Source: Anaeromyces robustus
Lineage: Eukaryota; Neocallimastigomycota; Neocallimastigomycetes; Neocallimastigales; Neocallimastigaceae
Direction of reading: 5' to 3'
NCBI GenBank assembly: GCA_002104895.1
Contig: MCFG01000563.1
Span: 1 to 30,142, forward strand
DNA: 30,142 nt
How positions within the stretch are numbered: the first letter of the stretch is position 1; every line of letters starts with the position of its first letter. Position numbers and translations under genes: made by a program. Of this stretch, positions 1-13,135 are shown piece by piece. The notes under the pieces were generated by a model. That model had not been told where the DNA came from, ran no database searches, and saw only the letters and a program-made list of their open reading frames with translations.

Positions 1-110
1 TGTTTTTTAAACCTATACATAGTTCACATGTATAAAATAAGCAAAATGATTTATAATGCTAAAATATAATTAAAAAAAATGCATATTCTTTTAAGTTTTA
101 TATATTTTTT

Positions 111-150
<40 letters not shown>

Positions 151-695
151 GACTGTTATTTATAATTTTCTTTTTATTATAATACGTTATTACATATATA
201 TTAAACATTAAACATTAGTATTTAATTTTTTAATTATTATTCTAAAAGCAAATTTAATTATTTAAAAAATGAAAATATACTCAAAAAAGAAAAAATAATT
301 ATAAATATTAAATATTTAATTAGATATAAAAATATCAATTATAAGTATTAAATATTTAATTAGATGTAAAAAAAAAAAAAAAAAGAAATCAATTAATATT
401 TTTTATATATCTAATTAAATATTAAATATTAAATAAATTCTAAATATAATAGTAAGATTAATATTAATAAAAATAAAAACAATTATATATTGTTTTTGTT
501 CAATTACCTAACCATATAATATAAATAATAACCTAACCTTTAATAAATATTTTATATATAATTTAATTTTTATATGATTTTTTTTTGTTTAATATATTTG
601 TTTTAATATAAACTTTTTTTTCAATGAGCAAGAATTTTTATATTTATTATTTTATTTTGATAAATAATATATATAATTAAAATAATTTTGAAAAC

Positions 696-758
<63 letters not shown>

Positions 759-1059
759 ATTAATGTTATTGTTACTATTACTATTATTATTATTATTACT
801 ATTATTATTATTATTATTATTTATAAAAAAATTAAAATTTCATTATATTATCAATAAATTATTATCTTTTTTCCCATTTTACTAATTATTTATTCTACAA
901 GAAGACCCAAAAATCATATTTAAATAATTATTTGAACAAATTTATCAATTATATTTTAAATTTTTATTTATTAAATATCTAATTGTGCTAAATTTATTAT
1001 AAATATTAATAAAAATATTGATTGTTATAATGAAATTATCAATAATTTAAGATGTTAAT
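1..1059. other. AT-rich intergenic stretch, no gene seen
   Basis: Almost pure A/T with homopolymer runs and no open frame with protein-like composition. About 299-372 holds two near-identical copies of a block built on ATTAAATATTTAATTAGAT. An inverted relative of it (ATCTAATTAAATATTAAATATT) sits at roughly 406-428, so this part can fold back on itself. A TTA trinucleotide array covers about 697-823; the apparent poly-leucine frame there is the repeat read in one phase and is not called as a gene. Confidence 0.6.
697..823. repeat. (TTA)n microsatellite
   Basis: This is an array of TTA triplets, broken by a few TTG, CTA and ATA units in its second half. Similar trinucleotide arrays recur through the window and are typical of this genome's intergenic DNA and introns. 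Confidence 0.9.
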
Positions 1060-1109
1060 ACTAAACATAAAGATGCACCTGCTTAGAAACTGGAAGTTGT
1101 GGATAGAAA

Positions 1110-1268
1110 ATGTTTATATGTATTACTTTTACAAATTTAGTTATTCCATATACTATATTAATATTAGTTCCTGACACAGCTGTAAGTGTTGTGGTGTTGA
1201 AGCTATTAAGGGTTTTGAATATTGGTATTAATACTAAAATGATATTAGATATAATATTTTTTTTTTAG
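1110..1268 (+). pseudogene. Short unassigned open frame, possible exon or gene relic
   Basis: I do not recognise this. Between about 1060 and 1220 the base composition rises clearly above the surrounding AT background. An ATG at 1110 opens a 52-codon frame ending in TAG at 1266-1268. The predicted peptide is hydrophobic (it includes TNLVIPYTILILVPDTAV) and could be one membrane-spanning exon of a larger protein. The same frame continues upstream of the ATG but is stopped by TAG just before it. No clear partner exons were found on either side. It could equally be a repeat fragment. Protein-coding status is weakly supported. Confidence 0.2.
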
Positions 1269-1518
1269 TGTAAAATGTAAAATAATAATTATTTATTATT
1301 TATAATATAATTAAATTATTTTTAATTTTATAAAATATTAGAATAATCTAATGTTCTAATATATATAATAAGTTTATTTTTTTTGCTCATGTCCTCCTCA
1401 AAAATTTGAGATATTACATAATGTATTACATATAAAATTTTTTTTATATATGGTTATTAAACTTTAACTTTTAATGTTATTAATTGACCTTTAAACTTAT
1501 TAAAAAAATGCCCACAAT

Positions 1519-1873
<355 letters not shown>

Positions 1874-1976
1874 TAATGTAAAAAATTATTTAAAAATTAA
1901 TCAGAAGTTTTTTAATGATTAATACATAGTATCAAAGAAAGTTCATATTTGATTGCAAAAATTTTGTTAAGTTAAA

Positions 1977-2020
<44 letters not shown>

Positions 2021-2541
2021 TATTATAATAAGGAATCATTTCTAATAGATATTGAAATTTTAAAAGTTATGATGAAAAAAATTTTTTTTGCTAGTATTAA
2101 AAATTTATTATTATGTTAAATGTTATTTATGTATTAAATAAATATGTTTTAAAAATTATTTTTTATATATTAAAATTTTATAAATAAAAAAAATATTAAT
2201 AAATTCTAATAATATATAAATTAACTATTTATTTTATTATATTGAATTATCTCTGGATTTTATTTAGTTATTAAATATATTAATAAACTTTTTTTTTACT
2301 AATAAATCATTCTTGATAATGATTTTCAATAAAATGAGATTTTAAATTATATTAAATGTAACTAATATATATATATTTTTATTATATCAAAAAGATTATA
2401 TCATTGGTTTATTATTTTAATATATATATTATTTGTATATTTTTATACTTTTTTTTATAACAATTTAAATATCAATATTATTTAAAATTAGAACGAAAGA
2501 CTGGACAAGAAATTCAAAATATTATATATAATAATAATAAA

Positions 2542-5500
2542 ATGCAGGAAAATTATGTTTTTTCACAGTTGTATCGTTTAGATACAATTGATGAACCTGA
2601 ACCTATTGATGAAGTAAATAATGATATTTATATAAAATAAAGATTTTATATATATATATATATATATATGTATTAATTCAATATATTAATATACATAATA
2701 TATATAGGAATTAAAAAATCAACATTTAAAGTATCAAAATAGATTTAACGGTAGAAATGATAAAGAAATATTTGATTTTTTATCAAAAGTAGATATTAAA
2801 ATTTATAATATATTACAGTATTATATTATTAATTATTAGTTTTCAATGTATATTATTTATTAAATTATAATGAATGAGAAATCTACAATATATTAATTTA
2901 ATTTATTTTTCTTTTATATTCATTATCATTATCTTATCAATATCATAATCATCATTATCATTATCATTTTTTTCATTTTCATTTTCATTTTTAATTTTTT
3001 TAAATAAAATATTTTATATATGTATTTAAAAGATTCCAGAAAATAAGACAAATTCAGTTTTACAAGCAATATTATATACAATATTAATATGGGATGGTTC
3101 AGCATCAAAAAATACTGATAGTTTAAAATTGATGGATAATCCTGAAAAAGTAATATATATTCTTTTATATATATTCTTTTATTTATTATTTTTGATATTT
3201 ATTATATTATAAAATTAAATAAAAAGTAATATATATTCTTTTATTTATTATTTTTGATATTTATTATATTATAAAATTAAATTTAAATTAAATTTATCAT
3301 TTAAATTTCATTTAATTTATCAATATAAGCATGCTCAGTGGTTAACAAAAGTACTTGTAACAGTTGATAGATGTAATTTTATAATTGATAAATTATTAAT
3401 TTTAACATCTTCATTAAAATGGAATAAGATGTATAAAGCACCAAAAATACAAGTAATTTTTATTTTTATTATAATTAATATTAATATTAACATACATTTC
3501 TATATGTAATATAATAAATAATATTTATCATTATTATTTTATTGTTTATTAATTGTAAAATTAAATGTTCTAATTTTAAAAGATCTTTTGGCTATTAGGA
3601 AAATTAGTAGAATTTAATGTAGCAGGAATAGATAGAGTATATTGTAATTTATTAAGACAAATTCAAGGTATTTTTTTTTTTTTATTAAAAAAATTAAATT
3701 ATAAAATTTTAATATAATATTAAAATTGAAATTTTAATTGAAATTTAAAATTGAAATGCAATCATTGAAATCTATTTTTTTATTTTTTTTTATTTTTATT
3801 TTTTATTATATGTTATTGTACTTATTTTAAAGGTGGTAATATTACAGAAGAAAACTTATGGTTAATTGAAACACTTTTAAATCATATTAAGCATTATAGG
3901 TAAGATTTATATTAAAAGAAATTAATAATTATATAATATAATACATCTAATTATTAAATTTCATTATTAATTTATTAATTTATATAATCTTTTTTTTTTT
4001 TTTTTTTTTTTTTTTCTTTTTTAATTTTGTAGAATATATGAGTTATCACCAAAGATTATTCAACCATTTTTATATACATATTTAAGACTTATATGTGAAC
4101 ATTCTCAATTTAAAGATCTTCAACAACAAGAAATTCAATTTTGTATATTGCTTTTACAAGATAAAGTAATATTTTTACAATATATATATATATTATATTT
4201 TTATTTATTTTATATCTTTTTTCTTTTAGATATAGATATATATATTTACTTATTGTTTATTATTATTATTATTATTATTATAATATCAGTTTAATTATTG
4301 TATGGGAATTGGAAGAGATTTAATTAGAGCTTTACAGGATGTAGTACATATACCAGAATTTCAAAAAATATGGTCAAATCTATTAGAAAATCCAAACAGT
4401 TTTGACCCTAATTTTGAAGGTTAGTCAATAATTAATTTAGTCAATATCATTTTTGTCATTATTATAATTATTATAGTTATAATGATATTTGTTTATTTAA
4501 TTTTTTTTTATATTATTATTTAATTATTAAATCCATTTTCTACATATATATACATCTCTGAATTAAATAATAAAAGGCATTGAACAAATTCTTTCAATTC
4601 CTACACAAAAACAATGTTTGGAAGCAAGAATTACTTTTTATATGGAAGAGAAATTAAATTTTTATACCAATAATGTAACTATATATATATTGATAATCAT
4701 AATTATCATTCTTATTCTTTATTTGTTTATTAATATATATATTTTAATAAAAAAATTAATAAAAAATTTGAATATTATTATAATATATTGTTGACATGGA
4801 TATATAAATTTAGGTTTTAGTATATAATCGTTTTAGATATATAAAATGGTTTATGTCAAAATATTTTACTTCCGTAGAAAATGCTACTTATATTATACCA
4901 GATGTTATTAGATATATTTGTTGTGTTATATATCCTACAAATAAAATTTTACAATCTCATATTGTTCCAAGATGTGTTATTATTATGGATATAATAAGAG
5001 CCTATCAAGTAATTATTTGATATATATATTTATTTATTAAAAATTTATTGAGTTCATTAAATATATATATATATATATATATTAAATTTTTCAATTAGTT
5101 TATATAATAATATTAATTATTAATTCATTTTTAATTATTTATTAAATATATTATTAGAATGTTAATAATAGTTTATTTAATAGTTTATTATTATCATTAT
5201 TATTTGATTGGCTTATGTTTGAACCTTCTAAAAAGGAATCTGTAATGAATATTGGTATAATTAATTATTTTGTTTTATAAATATAAATATTATTATTATA
5301 AGTCATAGTTATTTATAATATTTTATATAATATAAATAATGTATTATTATTATTATTATTATTGTTATTATTATTATTTAGAACCTGCAATTAAATTCAT
5401 AGAGTGTTCGATAATGATGATGAATACTCCTGATTTAGCAGCAACAGTAATTAACTTTTTAAGACATCTTGTTGATCAGTATTGTCAGCCACTTACTCAA

Positions 5501-6210
5501 GTTATTTTAAAACATGTAAAATTATCTATGCATACTATATTATCAAAAAATGTTATAAGGTAAAGTAATAATAATTATAATCATATTTAATAAATGAAAA
5601 AAAAAAAAAAAAAAAAAAAAAAAAAGCAAATCATAAGCAAAAGAATTAATAATTTAAATATATATTCAAAGTAAAATTAATTATTATTATTATTATTATT
5701 ATTTTTAATTATGATTTAAAATTATTAAATATCTAATATATGTATTAATTAATATTTGTTTTATTAGTCATGGAATATTACATAAAATTTATAATTGTCA
5801 AGCTTTTGATGAAGCAACCAGAAATTCAATGAGATATTTATTTGGAGACTTTTTGAATATTGAACAGAAACCAATACCAATGATGAATAGTATGATTAAT
5901 TAAAGACATTAATATAATGATATATGTATTATAATTTCTATATTTATATTCATTATTCATTATTTTAATTTTTTTTTTTTTTTGATATTATTATCATTTA
6001 TGAATAATTAATAGAACCAAATTCACCTACAAAAGGTTTTGATTCAGTTAATATGATACCATTAAATCCAAGAGTTGAAGATATACTTAATAGATTTAAG
6101 AAAATATCATCTGAGAAAATTAGAAAATATCAAAAGCAAGATATAAAAGATTTAATAAGTTTATGCTTAGATGGTGTGGTAAGTTAATTTTCATCATCAT
6201 CATCTCATTC

Positions 6211-6259
<49 letters not shown>

Positions 6260-7259
6260 ATTATTATTATAAATATTGATTTAATATATATTCATTATTT
6301 TTATAAATATATCATTATTTAATAAATAGGAATTAAATTATCCAATTTTAACAAAGTCATTATTTAATATATTTAAAAATGACATTATGAAAGAATGGAC
6401 TTTATATTTTCCTGAAGATAATGAAAACGTTGATGATGTTATTAACAATTATTTAAATAATCCAATTATTATGGTTTTTGATGAAATGAATAGAATACTT
6501 TTTAAAAATAATAAAGAAATTGAAGATTTTAATAAACCATTATTTAAAAATGGTTTACATTTCTTTAGAGATTTTTGTAATACAAATAAAATAATATCTG
6601 TAAGATATTTACTTAATTCACTAAGGTATTATTTTTTTAATATTTTATATTTATTTTTATTTATTATCTTAATATTGTTTTTATTTTTATTTTTTTTTAT
6701 TTTTATTTTTTTTTTTTTTTTTATTTTTTTTTCGTTTTTTTAAATATTGTAATATATATTTTTGAAATTGTTAATTAATTTGTAATATTATATATATTTA
6801 TATATATATTTATATTTATATTTATTTTTATTTTTTATATATATTTAGGGATATTATATGGGGAAAAAATAATGAATTTGATTCAATCAAAAAATATATA
6901 GATTTTTTATATACTACAGATGAAAATAATAATGGATATAATAGTGCTAGTAGTAATAATAATGTTAATATCAGTGATTCAAATAATAACAATAATCAAA
7001 GTTACACAGAATTAGTGATGAATGATCTTCAAGTAATATATTATTTATATTATTATAAGATTATTAATGTTTAAGTATTATTAATTTAGTTATATTTATT
7101 ATATGCATTATTTTTATTATAGACACTTCAAGAAGAAGATTCTGAATTATTTTTGATGTTAGTACCAACATTCTGTACTTATTTTAGTGATGTAGTTATT
7201 GGAAATGATGACTTCATATATCTAGTTGTTTCTACATTAGATCCTATATATGTAATTAT

Positions 7260-7290
<31 letters not shown>

Positions 7291-7310
7291 ATTATTATTA
7301 TTAATATTAA

Positions 7311-7356
<46 letters not shown>

Positions 7357-9367
7357 TTTATTTTTATTATTTTTATTATTTTTATTATTTTTATTATATA
7401 TTTTATTATTTAAAATTTTTATTAAAATTTAATGTATTTTTAGTGTAACAAAATACTATTTGGTTTAAATATGCATAAATATATGCTTTTTAATAATGTT
7501 AATAATATTTCACCAATAATAGGTAATATATTGCAATTTTATAATAATTATTATAATATAATTGTTTTTTATTTAATATTATTATTAATATTTATATATC
7601 TTATTTTAGAAAAATCTTTAGAATGGTCATCATATGAACAAAATTGCTTATGGACATTCATGAATGCAGAATTTGATCATTATTTAGATAATAAAAAATA
7701 TATGTTACAATTATTTATTGATGAAAAAGTAAAGTTTTCAAAAGGTAATTTGAAAACTAACTTTAATTATTATTTTTATTATTATTATTCATTCATTCAT
7801 CATATATATATGTTTATTTATATGTTTATTTAATTATTTTTATATTAATCTATACATTTATATATATATATATATATATATTACATTATTATAATTCAAT
7901 TTTTATAAATAGACAATGTTGAAGCATTGAATGGTATATCTCAATTAGCTAAATCTTTGATGCCAAACTCTTCAATTATTAATTTAATTTTAAGGCAACC
8001 ATCTGTTCTTTTTTCAAATTGTTTTATATTCCCATTAAATTATTGGTTAATATCTAGTAGTGAAGATTTAATTAGTTATTTAAAAAGTGCATTAGTAGAA
8101 TTTCGTCAACATCATAAATATAATGATAATGGTGTAAAATCAAAAGATGGTAAAGTTGATGGTCAAGGTATTACATTTGAAGATGAAATATTTCATAGTG
8201 ATAATGAAAATGAAAATGATTATATGAAATTTAATGCAGATATTTATAAAGATGTTGATGATGATAATGAAAGTGATGTAGATAGTGATAATATGGATGA
8301 TAATTTATTATCAAAAAGAAATAATAAAAAGAAATCAATTAATCCAATTGAAGATAGTGATGAAAGTTTTGATAAAGATGATGATACAGATCTTATTAAT
8401 ATTGAAAGTGATGATGAGATTGATATTTTAGAAAATACTTCTTCTAAAAAAGATAAAGGTTTGGGATTTGAAAATGATGAAGAGGATTTCCTTTATGGTG
8501 ACGATACCATAAATTCTGATACTACTATTTCAATGACAAATTTAACTAAAAAAAATAAAAATGAAATGAATGATTTAATAAAATTAAAAGAGAAATCAAA
8601 GAAAATTAAAAGTGAAAATAAAGATTATACCCCAGCCGAAATTAACATTGTATTAGAAAATATACGTCATTGGAAGAATAATTTAAATCAAATAAAGAAA
8701 AATTTAATTGCATTAAAGAGAAGTGAATTAGAATTGCAAGGTATATTACTATATAATAATTTATAATAAATTAATTTATAATAAATATATATATTTATTA
8801 TATATGTTAATCTTTTATTATTAAAAAAAAAAATTTTTTTTTATATAACAAAACATTTATATAAATATAAATTAATATATTAAATATATTAATTTATTTA
8901 GCTTATGAATTATTTAACAATTCAGAGTTAATTACAAATATTACATCATTAATTTATGAATTTTCATTACAGTCTCAATTTAAGGATTTATTAATACCTG
9001 AAAATGGTAATTAAGATTTAGATAATATATATATATATAATATAAAATAATGAAGAAAAAAAAAAATTTTTTTTTTATTTAAAATTTTTTTTTTATTTAA
9101 AATTTTTTTTTTATTTATATTTATTTTTTTGTTTTTAATTTTTTTATATTGTATAACAAGTTCAAATTCCAAATACTAATTATATTTATTAATGAATTTA
9201 ATAATAATAACAATAATAATTATAAAAATAAATATTATTAACAAATATAATATATAAAAGATATTATAAAAATGGAAGAGATTGTTGAATCAGATGATTC
9301 TGATGAAAGTTTAATAACTTCAACAAATAAAAGAAAAAGAATGACCATATCGTCAGATAGTGAATAA
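2542..9367 (+). CDS. INTS3: Integrator complex subunit 3 (INTS3/SOSS-A homologue), 22 exons
   Basis: INTS3 is a helical-repeat scaffold of the nuclear Integrator complex (snRNA and promoter-proximal RNA cleavage) and, in animals, of the SOSS single-stranded-DNA repair complex. Exons read: 2542-2613, 2708-2788, 3033-3149, 3330-3452, 3583-3667, 3833-3899, 4033-4165, 4290-4419, 4577-4674, 4814-5008, 5158-5254, 5382-5559, 5768-5889, 6015-6178, 6330-6625, 6851-7032, 7123-7251, 7444-7522, 7610-7744, 7913-8740, 8902-9006, 9261-9367. Diagnostic matches are IGRDLIRALQDVVHIPEF (exons 8 onward), ILKHVKLSMHTIL, LEWSSYEQNCLW, NIVLENIRHWKNNLNQIKKN, and a basic KRKR tail ending SSDSE. The predicted length is about 1173 residues, against about 1040 in human. 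All phases agree if one base is removed from an A6 run in exon 16. The start is uncertain: the open frame enters exon 1 from an AG at 2490-2491, so an upstream exon is possible. The first three exons are the least secure. Confidence 0.85.
3145..3291. repeat. Imperfect tandem duplication inside INTS3 intron 3, copying the 5' splice site
   Basis: The block beginning AAAAAGTAATATATATTC at 3145, which spans the end of exon 3 and its donor, recurs at 3221. It is followed in both copies by the same stretch through TTATTTTTGATATTTATT and ATTATAAAATTAAAT. The first copy has an extra ATATATATTCTTTT segment. The second copy supplies a second potential GTAATA donor 76 bp downstream of the real one. Confidence 0.75.
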
Positions 9368-9816
9368 TAGTGAATAAAATATTTCATTATTTATATATAT
9401 ATATATATTTTTTTATTATTTTTTATTTTTATTTTTATTTTATATATTTTTACAAAACTAATAAACAATAACAATTTAGAAAATAAAAAAATATAACACA
9501 ACACAACAAAAACAAAAAAAAAAAAAAAAATAAAAAAATAAAAAAATTAATATGTAATATATTTTATACCAAAATCTTTTATCAACAATTCATTAATAAC
9601 CCCATTAAAAAATTTAATAATTATTGCAACATTTCAATTAAACAATTAATTTATATTATTTATATCATTTTTTTTTATCCTATTAGAACATTTGAAACAA
9701 GAATAAAATTAATTATGTACTTTTTTTTTTTCTCCTTTCTTTTTTATTTTATTTTATTTTTACTTATATATATACAAACAATATATAAATAAAATATATA
9801 TATAATACAAATAATA

Positions 9817-9869
<53 letters not shown>

Positions 9870-10373
9870 AAAAAACAAAAAACAAAGTTATTTTAGTAAA
9901 TATTCTTCTCCTTTTATTGTAATAACACACCTTTTTCATATTTTGTATTTAAATTATAATAATAATATAAATAATTCCTTTATTATATTATTATTATTGC
10001 TATTATTATTATTATTATTGAATTTGTTTTATTTCAATTTATTTTATTTTATTTTATTTAATTTTTATTATTATTATTATTTTTTTTTACTTTTTAAATA
10101 TTATTTTCTTTATTATTAATTTTTTTTTTATATTTTTTTATTATAATTTTTAATTAATTATTTTTATTTATTTATTTTTTTTAATAGTATAAACAATTAT
10201 TGTTTTTATTTATTATTTTGCTTTATTATGCAATTTGTTATTATTATTTGCTTGTGTGATACTATGAATATAAATTTTATTTTCATGGTATTCTTTAATA
10301 ATATTGCCAATTTTTTTTATTGTATTTATATTCATTTATTTAATTTGAGGATATAATTTTATGACAATAGTAT
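9368..10373. other. Convergent intergenic region between INTS3 and UMP1
   Basis: This is the 3' flank shared by two convergent genes. It is nearly pure A/T, with poly(T) and poly(A) tracts including a 51-nt A run at 9818-9868. Polyadenylation signals for both genes must lie here, but AATAAA-like strings are too common by chance to choose one. No open frame with protein-like composition was seen. Confidence 0.6.
9818..9868. repeat. Poly(A) homopolymer, 51 nt
   Basis: This is an uninterrupted run of A downstream of INTS3. It could be ordinary slippage or the tail of an old retroposed sequence, but nothing adjacent looks like a retroelement. Confidence 0.85.
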
Positions 10374-11694
10374 TTATTTAAAGGTTGGAATAGAATCTAT
10401 ATTAGAAATATCAATATAGTTTTAAGATTAATTATTTAAATAAAGAAATAAATTTAATAAATATATAAATATACATATATTATAAATAAAAATAAAAATA
10501 TAAGTTAAAATAGAATTTATTTAATAATATTATGTTATTTTATATTAAAAATATTTTTATAATTAATAATAATATATTATCTATAATATTAATGAATATT
10601 TACCAGTTCCAAGGAAATCTTCGAAGGCAAGAGTGTTATCAACACCATTTAAGATATCTAAACCGAGATTGTTGTATTCTGAGTGAAGTTGGTGAGGAGC
10701 ACGATTAATCTAATAAGTTTTAATATATATAAATATATATATATAGATATTAATTACCAATTTAAATATCTAAAAATATAAAACATATAATGATTATATA
10801 TATTATTTCTTTTTAATTTTGTAATTAATATTACTTGTGAAACAATAGCTTTTTCCATTTGTAAACGAATTGGAACATGAATACCATATGAATTACGTAA
10901 CATACTCATATGAAGTTTATTTTGAGTTTCATCCCACTATATTATATATGTAAATAATGAATAATATGATAAATAAATTTATAATTATAATTATTATAAT
11001 AATAAAATTATAGTTATGCAAAAAAGAAAAATTAATTAATAGATTGGTTTTTAATTTTCTAATTAATAAATTTCAATTTAATTTGGAATTAAATAGTTGA
11101 ATTATAATTATAATTATATATATATTTTTGACTAATATAATTTTACTACTTCTATTGATAATATTTTTAATTAATTAAATATTAAACAGATCTTATTATT
11201 TATTTTAATTATGGTTGAGTTCCTTGATCAAATTTTTATTTAAAAAATTTATAATAATTACATTTTCTAATCTAGCTTGAAGAGGATGAGGTGGTAAGAC
11301 TTCATCGACTAATCTTCTTGGACCATATCTAAAAGTATCGTGAACACCATATTCCTTGTTTGAAGTTTCAGCAATTGACTTTGTAACAGACTTTTCATTA
11401 GCCTTTGGAACAATTCTATATGAATCCTGAATAATCCAAAAACATTAAATGTATTATACACATAATATATATGAATATAATTTAATTATAAAAAATTTTG
11501 ATAAAAAAGAAAGAAAGAAAGAAATTTTAATTATTTTTTTTCTTTTTTTCTCCATTTTTTTTTTTTTCCATTATCTTTTTTATTTTATTTTATTTTTTTT
11601 TTTAATTATTTTTTTCTAATAAAGGTTATATTCTATCTATTATTTAAAAAGAAAAATACTAATAATCATAAAAAAAAAAAAAAAAACTTACCAT
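10374..11694 (-). CDS. UMP1: Proteasome maturation factor UMP1/POMP, 5 exons
   Basis: UMP1/POMP is a small, mostly disordered chaperone. It escorts 20S proteasome half-mers, coordinates beta-subunit maturation, and is then degraded by the finished particle. Exons in minus-strand order are 11692-11694, 11262-11426, 10835-10936, 10604-10709 and 10374-10396, giving 132 residues (141 in human, 148 in yeast). Family hallmarks are present: LPPHPLQARLENW before the central helix, HMSMLRNSYGIHVPIRLQME in the core, and LGLDILNGVDNTLAFEDFLG near the C-terminus, which matches the conserved LDVLxGNDxxxxFEDIL segment. The first coding exon is only the ATG, directly followed by a GTAAGT donor. The last exon encodes just seven residues (DSIPTFK counting the split codon). 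All phases close. It converges with INTS3 and lies upstream in the same direction as RCL1's 3' end. Confidence 0.92.
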
Positions 11695-12950
<1,256 letters not shown>

Positions 12951-13135
12951 TTATGTAAATTATTATTAGATTTAACAAATTCAATTCATTTCTAACACAT
13001 AAGAATGATAATAATTATTATAAATTTCTTATTGGTATTAGTAAATCCACTTCCAACACATAAGTATGATAATAATTTATGTAAATTTCTTATTAGTGTT
13101 AGTGAAACCACTTCCAACACATGTAAGTAATACAG
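12951..13135 (-). repeat. Three tandem copies of the RCL1 terminal coding segment
   Basis: The last about 59 bp of RCL1 coding sequence (13077 to about 13135, starting at the stop complement TTATGTAAATTT) recur just downstream of the stop. A close copy lies at 13018-13076 and a more diverged one at 12951-13017. Shared landmarks are AAATTTCTTATT, TTAGTGAAACCACTTC/TTAGTAAATCCACTTC, and CCAACACAT followed by AAGTATGATAATAAT. The extra copies lie in the predicted 3' UTR. Confidence 0.8.

Noticed and set aside
688-885. Open frame encoding poly-leucine
   Set aside because: It is one phase of the TTA array; the non-repeat tail has no protein-like character.
2039-2120. Possible upstream INTS3 exon (frame KESFLIDIEILKVMMKK)
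   Set aside because: A short open frame exists, but it has no similarity to the INTS3 N-terminus and no convincing splice partner.
2811-3039. Alternative INTS3 intron 2 with donor at TTACA|GT and acceptor TTCCAG
   Set aside because: The splice strings look good, but the join puts exon 3 out of frame (stop at once). The AAA|GTAGAT to AAAAG|ATT join keeps the frame and gives FLSKIPENKT.
7153-7413. Apparent 86-residue ORF rich in isoleucine
   Set aside because: Its first part is INTS3 exon 17; the rest is the ATT-repeat intron read through.
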